A DNA stretch of 9,436 nucleotides. It comes from Lysobacterales bacterium (GTDB taxonomy: Bacteria > Pseudomonadota > Gammaproteobacteria > Xanthomonadales > Marinicellaceae). Below are positions 5,726 through 9,436 of the stretch, one piece after another. The notes beneath the pieces are model-generated. The model worked only from the letters and a program-made list of their open reading frames with translations. It was not told the origin of the DNA and did no database searches. Positions within the stretch are counted from its first letter, which is position 1; each line of letters starts with the position of its first letter. The position numbers and the translations under genes are program-made. The stretch spans positions 1-9,436 of the forward strand of contig JALSIL010000539.1 of the NCBI GenBank assembly GCA_026990095.1, in the 5' to 3' direction.

Positions 5726-5742
5726 AAGTTAATATCTAACTT
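5726..5742. promoter_or_regulatory. Dyad at the -35 position of the regulator promoter
   Basis: AAGTTA (5726-5731) and TAACTT (5737-5742) are perfect inverted repeats around ATATC. The dyad covers the place where the -35 box of the TATAAT at 5755 would be. It is nested inside a second inverted pair, CATTCT (5710-5715) and AGAATG (5745-5750). It could be an operator for a dimeric repressor; AT-rich chance occurrence is the alternative. Confidence 0.35.
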
Positions 5743-5754
5743 TTAGAATGGCTT

Positions 5755-5760
5755 TATAAT
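5755..5760 (+). promoter_or_regulatory. -10 box (TATAAT) of the regulator gene, implying a leaderless mRNA
   Basis: A consensus TATAAT ends six bases before the ATG at 5767. Transcription would normally begin about seven bases after the box, at or next to the A of the start codon. No Shine-Dalgarno sequence precedes the ATG (TTCATAC). A good -35 box is not evident at 16-18 bases upstream. Confidence 0.5.
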
Positions 5761-5766
5761 TCATAC

Positions 5767-8055
5767 ATGCTCTATCAAATTGAAAATTCCACTTATGATG
5801 ATATCAATGGGATTATTGTAAGCAAGGATAAAGAGTACAAGTTGACTAAAACTCAGAAAAATTTACTCAATTACTTTATCCAAAATTCTAATATCATCAT
5901 CTCCAAACAAACCTTAATGGAAAAGGTTTGGAATAGAACTGTGACAGAAAACTCTGTCGATCAAATCATTTCATATTTACGGGGTTACCTAGAGGAAAAC
6001 CCAAAAAAACCCAGCATTTTCATCACCCATTTTGGCAAAGGCATAAGTTTTGAAGCCCCTGTTAAAACCCTTCAAAATACTGCTACCACATCAAATCCAA
6101 AAACAACATTATTGAACCCTAAAATAGCAATATTGGTTTTAACTCTCATGGCCGTATTGGCTTTTGTTTATTGGAACAACTTGACCAACCACAGTGAAAA
6201 CGGGATTAATCCCTCTCAAGCTAATATTAACAAACAAAAAATACTCATTCTTCCTACCTCTTTTGAAAATGATAAGATAGACACAGTAGAACAAAAGGGC
6301 GTTCGCAACCTGATGCAATCAACCTTTAACAACCTAGATTCAGAAGGTCAACTTGTATTTGATAACAACAGTCTAACAGCCCAACAAGCAATAGAAAAAC
6401 ACTGGAGGCTGGAAGATGATTTGATTGTATTGCGTACAAGTATCATCAAAAACGGTGATATTTATGAATCCATTATTGAGCTGGATGATGGAATTAATGA
6501 GTATAAAAAGGTTCATTTATCAGCCAACAACATCAATGATTTGGTCAATAGCCAAATGGCTTATATTGCTGAATTTAACCAATCTCTGACTAAAAGCAAA
6601 ACCTTAAAACTTCCTAATTTAACCCGCAATGATAAATACATAAAAGCCTTGGGTTATCAAAAATTAGGCACGTTTAAAAAAGCCGAAAAACTCATCAAAC
6701 AAGTGCTTTTTGATGATGAAAACAACCACCAAGTTCGATTAACTTTAGCAGAAATCCTTTATGACCAGAAAGCATACGATGAGAGCCTGTCACAACTCAA
6801 TACATTAAAAGCCACCAGTGCTTACCAAACCATGGGCACCCAAATTGAGTTGGGCATTGCTAAAGTCAACTTTTCGAAAAAGCAATTTGAAAAAATAATT
6901 GACGATTTAAGCAACTTCCAAGCCCAACACCCTGAAATTAGTGTTATAAAAAAAGCCAAAATACTACTGCAATTGGCAGATGCTCACTTAGCATTAACCC
7001 ACCTCAAAACAGCCATGAAATTCTACAAACAAGCCATTGTTAATGTCGATGCCTTATTAAACCCACTCATCTTTGCACAGAGTTACTTTGGCCAAGCAGA
7101 AGTATTGATGAAGAACTCTATTAGCAAAGAAGTTTATTCATTGTTCAAAAAATCCCATGAAAATGCATTATTGGCTCAAAATATACCTCTTCAAATAAAA
7201 GCTCTAAGTAAAATGTCTTTCGTCTCTATGAACAACTATGACTGGGAAAATGCCATTAAAATCACCAAGCAAGTTATCTCTCTGCACGAATTAGCTAAAG
7301 ACAAACTTAACCTTGGTATTAGCTTAGGAACCTTGGTTGCCATTTTAAATTTACGTGGTGAGTTTACACAAGCACAAGAGGTTAATGAACGCTTAGGAAA
7401 AATTGCCCAAGAAATTAAATCCGATACTTTACAATTGCACTACCTGCACTACAAAGCAGTGCTGACCATGAATCATTTTGATTGGATCAGTGCTCAAGAT
7501 ATTATTTCTGAACAATATCAACTGGCCAAAGCAGCCAAAGACTATGGTATGCAACTCAACAATGCTTTTTTACAATTGGAATTGATTTTACTTAAAAAAG
7601 ACAAAGATAAATTTATGTCAGAATGGAAAAAAAGAATGGCAGAAATTAAAGGTTTGGGATTTGAGCGCTACCAAGTTTACATGGATTTATTTCTTGCTCG
7701 CTATTATGCCTTGATTTCTGAGGACACAAAAGCCATCGACTTATTCAAAAATGTTTCCGAGAGAACCTTGCAATCACAAGACATTAAAGTGTACATAGAT
7801 TCACAAACCAGACTGGCAAAAGTTCTGTTAAAAACCGACACAAAAGGGACTCTGGATTTGCTCAATAAACTTGAAAAATACAACCCACACCCAAACCCTT
7901 ATTTAGATTTAAAAGCCCAAGGTTTATTTAACTTAGGTAAAAAAGTAGAAGCCCTTAGCTTACTGAATCAAGCCAAATTAGTTTACCATGAAAGTTGGAC
8001 GGCTGAAAACCAAGCACTTTTAGAATTAATTCAAGCAACAGTAAATTCAGATTAG
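5767..8055 (+). CDS. ToxR/CadC-like transmembrane transcriptional regulator with periplasmic TPR region, 762 residues
   Basis: Residues 1-97 form an OmpR/ToxR-type winged helix: L-T-K-T-Q-K-N-L-L-N-Y-F, then I-S-K-Q-T-L-M-E-K-V-W, the recognition helix around S-V-D-Q-I-I-S-Y-L-R, and the wing F-G-K-G-I-S-F. There is no receiver domain. A linker (98-117) leads to one membrane helix (about 118-137), so the DNA-binding part is cytoplasmic and the rest periplasmic. Residues 157-275 begin K-I-L-I-L-P-T-S-F-E-N and resemble the TolB/FlgO-like domain often found in such regulators. From about 288 to the end the chain is helical with TPR-like repeats, a protein-interaction scaffold. It has no cysteine, so unlike ToxR and CadC it cannot use a periplasmic disulfide. 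ATG 5767 is the only sensible start: the domain begins at once and an in-frame TAA lies at 5737. It is divergent from the surface protein operon, its likely target. Signal unknown. Confidence 0.88.
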   Translation: MLYQIENSTYDDINGIIVSKDKEYKLTKTQKNLLNYFIQNSNIIISKQTLMEKVWNRTVTENSVDQIISYLRGYLEENPKKPSIFITHFGKGISFEAPVKTLQNTATTSNPKTTLLNPKIAILVLTLMAVLAFVYWNNLTNHSENGINPSQANINKQKILILPTSFENDKIDTVEQKGVRNLMQSTFNNLDSEGQLVFDNNSLTAQQAIEKHWRLEDDLIVLRTSIIKNGDIYESIIELDDGINEYKKVHLSANNINDLVNSQMAYIAEFNQSLTKSKTLKLPNLTRNDKYIKALGYQKLGTFKKAEKLIKQVLFDDENNHQVRLTLAEILYDQKAYDESLSQLNTLKATSAYQTMGTQIELGIAKVNFSKKQFEKIIDDLSNFQAQHPEISVIKKAKILLQLADAHLALTHLKTAMKFYKQAIVNVDALLNPLIFAQSYFGQAEVLMKNSISKEVYSLFKKSHENALLAQNIPLQIKALSKMSFVSMNNYDWENAIKITKQVISLHELAKDKLNLGISLGTLVAILNLRGEFTQAQEVNERLGKIAQEIKSDTLQLHYLHYKAVLTMNHFDWISAQDIISEQYQLAKAAKDYGMQLNNAFLQLELILLKKDKDKFMSEWKKRMAEIKGLGFERYQVYMDLFLARYYALISEDTKAIDLFKNVSERTLQSQDIKVYIDSQTRLAKVLLKTDTKGTLDLLNKLEKYNPHPNPYLDLKAQGLFNLGKKVEALSLLNQAKLVYHESWTAENQALLELIQATVNSD

Positions 8056-8094
8056 TCCTTAATCCCAATATAGAAATACAAATTAGGGTTAGTC
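8056..8094. other. Short gap between convergent genes
   Basis: Thirty-nine bases separate the regulator stop and the uvrD stop. I see no GC-rich hairpin followed by a T-run on either strand, so the terminators are absent, weak or inside the opposite gene. Confidence 0.5.
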
Positions 8095-9436
8095 TTAAAC
8101 AATCTCTAATTTAGCAAATTTAGCTGCTAGTATTTTGGTACCGTGGTCAGCAAATTCGACCATGATTTGGGTGTAATCGCCTTGACCTGAGAGTTCGATG
8201 ATGGTGCCCTCGCCAAAGATTTTATGCGACACCAAAACACCGGGTTGAAATTGGGCGTATTGGGAGGTTTCTTGATTAGCAAACATACTACCGCGTGGTG
8301 TGGTAAAGACATTGCCTTGGATTTGGTTGACCAATTTCTCAGGCACTTCACGTAAAAACTTTGAAGGGGCGCAACCTTGGGTACGGCCTCTTATTCGGCG
8401 TGATGTCGCATAGGTCATAAATAACTTTTGTTCAGCACGGGTGATGCCAACGTAACATAGGCGGCGTTCTTCTTGCAGTTTTTCTGGATCTTCCATGGAA
8501 TTTTGGTGTGGAAATAAGCCTTGCTCTAATCCCACCAAAAAGACATAGGGGAATTCCAAACCTTTAGCCGAATGTAAAGTCATCAATTGCACACAAGGCA
8601 CATCCTTATCCGATGCTCGCTCTCCTGCTTCAAGTGAAACTTGTGCGAGGAAACTGGATAATGCTGTCATACCAATTTGGTCATCTTCTTGCGGTTTGAT
8701 AAAGGTTTCTGCCGCATTGAGCAGTTCATCTAAGTTTTCTAGGCGCGTTAAGGCTTTTTCGGGCGGTTCTTTTTGGTAATGCTCGCGCAAACCCGTGCGT
8801 TCAATAACATCATCAAAAAGTGGATTAAGTTGTTCTTTGTCGTGGTTGTTGTCAAATTCATCAATCATATTGATAAACCCTGCCAAAGAGCCTGCCGCGC
8901 GAGCAGTAAGTGAATTATTTTTTAATAAAATTTGGCAAGCAGAAAACAAACTGACTTGGTTGAGCATGGCGCAATTGCGAATTTGATTGACGGTTTTATT
9001 GCCCAATCCTCGTGTCGGTGTATTGATAACGCGCTCAAAACCGACATCATCGTGGCGATTATTGATTAATCGCACATAGGCTAATACATCTTTGATTTCC
9101 ATGCGTTCAAAAAAACGTAAACCGCCATAAACTTTATAAGCGACATTGTGTTTGAGTAGGTTCTCCTCAAGTAAGCGTGATTGCATATTGGAGCGGTACA
9201 AAATAGCGATTTGATCACCATCAATGCCCGAACCAATTAGGTTGTCAATTTCTTCTGCTACAAAAGCGGCTTCGTCGTATTCCGAATACGCTCCATAATA
9301 TTGTATCAACTCGCCATCGCCTTGCTGTGACCACAATTCTTTACCCAATCTTTTGGCGTTATTTTTTATCACCGCATTTGCCGCATGCAGAATATTATTG
9401 GTGGAGCGGTAGTTTTGTTCCAGTTTGTATTGAATG
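8095..9436 (-). CDS. uvrD: DNA helicase II, UvrD (C-terminal part, cut by window edge)
   Basis: The minus-strand frame enters at the right edge and ends at TAA 8095-8097, giving about 447 codons; family members are about 720 residues, so the Walker A region lies outside. UvrD is a superfamily 1 3'-to-5' DNA helicase acting in nucleotide excision repair and mismatch repair. Visible in order: L-E-Q-N-Y-R-S-T (motif IV, starting about five codons from the edge), I-L-Y-R-S-N-x-Q-S-R, Y-G-G-L-R-F-F-E-R-x-E-I-K-D, N-T-P-T-R-G-L-G, motif V (L-M-T-L-H-S-A-K-G-L-E-F-P) and motif VI (E-E-R-R-L-C-Y-V-G-I-T-R-A). The C-terminal Tudor-like domain is intact: F-G-E-G-T-I-I-E-L-S-G-Q-G to the L-E-I-V end. 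Rep and PcrA are related, but the colinear match to UvrD through the tail favours UvrD. The ATG-like start at 9372 is an internal GTG (Val), not the gene start. Confidence 0.95.
   Translation of the reverse strand, partial: IQYKLEQNYRSTNNILHAANAVIKNNAKRLGKELWSQQGDGELIQYYGAYSEYDEAAFVAEEIDNLIGSGIDGDQIAILYRSNMQSRLLEENLLKHNVAYKVYGGLRFFERMEIKDVLAYVRLINNRHDDVGFERVINTPTRGLGNKTVNQIRNCAMLNQVSLFSACQILLKNNSLTARAAGSLAGFINMIDEFDNNHDKEQLNPLFDDVIERTGLREHYQKEPPEKALTRLENLDELLNAAETFIKPQEDDQIGMTALSSFLAQVSLEAGERASDKDVPCVQLMTLHSAKGLEFPYVFLVGLEQGLFPHQNSMEDPEKLQEERRLCYVGITRAEQKLFMTYATSRRIRGRTQGCAPSKFLREVPEKLVNQIQGNVFTTPRGSMFANQETSQYAQFQPGVLVSHKIFGEGTIIELSGQGDYTQIMVEFADHGTKILAAKFAKLEIV

Noticed and set aside
8050..8097. 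Possible bidirectional terminator between the regulator and uvrD
   Set aside because: Only a weak GATTA/TAATC stem and a short direct repeat of TTAGTC-TTAA type are present, without a GC-rich stem or T-run.
8127..8351. Minus-strand 74-residue frame inside uvrD
   Set aside because: It is an out-of-frame shadow of the well-conserved UvrD C-terminus.

Overview
The window looks like chromosomal DNA from an AT-rich Gram-negative bacterium, most likely a marine gammaproteobacterium. UvrD at the right end is of proteobacterial type. Secreted proteins with Sec signals are abundant, and a ToxR/CadC-like transmembrane regulator is present. The I-F-x-D-x-F-E motif near the C-termini of the two large proteins reminds me of Marinicella and Xanthomonadales relatives, but that genus-level guess is weak. 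I see no mobile element, CRISPR array, rRNA or tRNA.

Left part (1-5540, all minus strand). Read in the direction of transcription: a 735-residue secreted protein (3333-5540), its 791-residue tandem paralogue (907-3282), a convincing intrinsic terminator (863-892), an 88-residue small secreted protein (561-827), and the N-terminal part of a further secreted protein with a SHOCT-like segment and a carboxypeptidase-regulatory-like domain, cut by the left edge (1-424). The two large proteins are BspA/DUF285-type surface proteins. Each has two consecutive units, and each unit is a PKD-like beta domain, a run of 25-residue M-x-x-M-F...N-P-D-x-S-N-W repeats, and an alpha-helical cap ending in T-D-G-G. 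A shared C-terminal module of about 90 residues follows.

Middle (5541-5766) is a 226-base divergent control region. It carries an array of TGAG-starting direct repeats with an 11-base period (5599-5654), placed just upstream of the large-protein operon. A TATAAT box sits so close to the regulator start codon that the regulator mRNA is probably leaderless.

Right part. 5767-8055 (plus) encodes a 762-residue one-component membrane regulator: an OmpR/ToxR-type winged helix in the cytoplasm, one membrane helix, and a large periplasmic TolB-like plus TPR sensor region. It converges on uvrD (DNA helicase II, minus strand, 3' part only, 8095-9436), which looks like an unrelated housekeeping gene.

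Working model (inference): the membrane regulator senses an envelope or extracellular cue and binds the 11-base repeat array, controlling the divergent operon for two repetitive surface proteins and perhaps the small secreted proteins downstream. The paralogue pair shows a recent history of duplication, C-terminal homogenisation and a stop-codon change.
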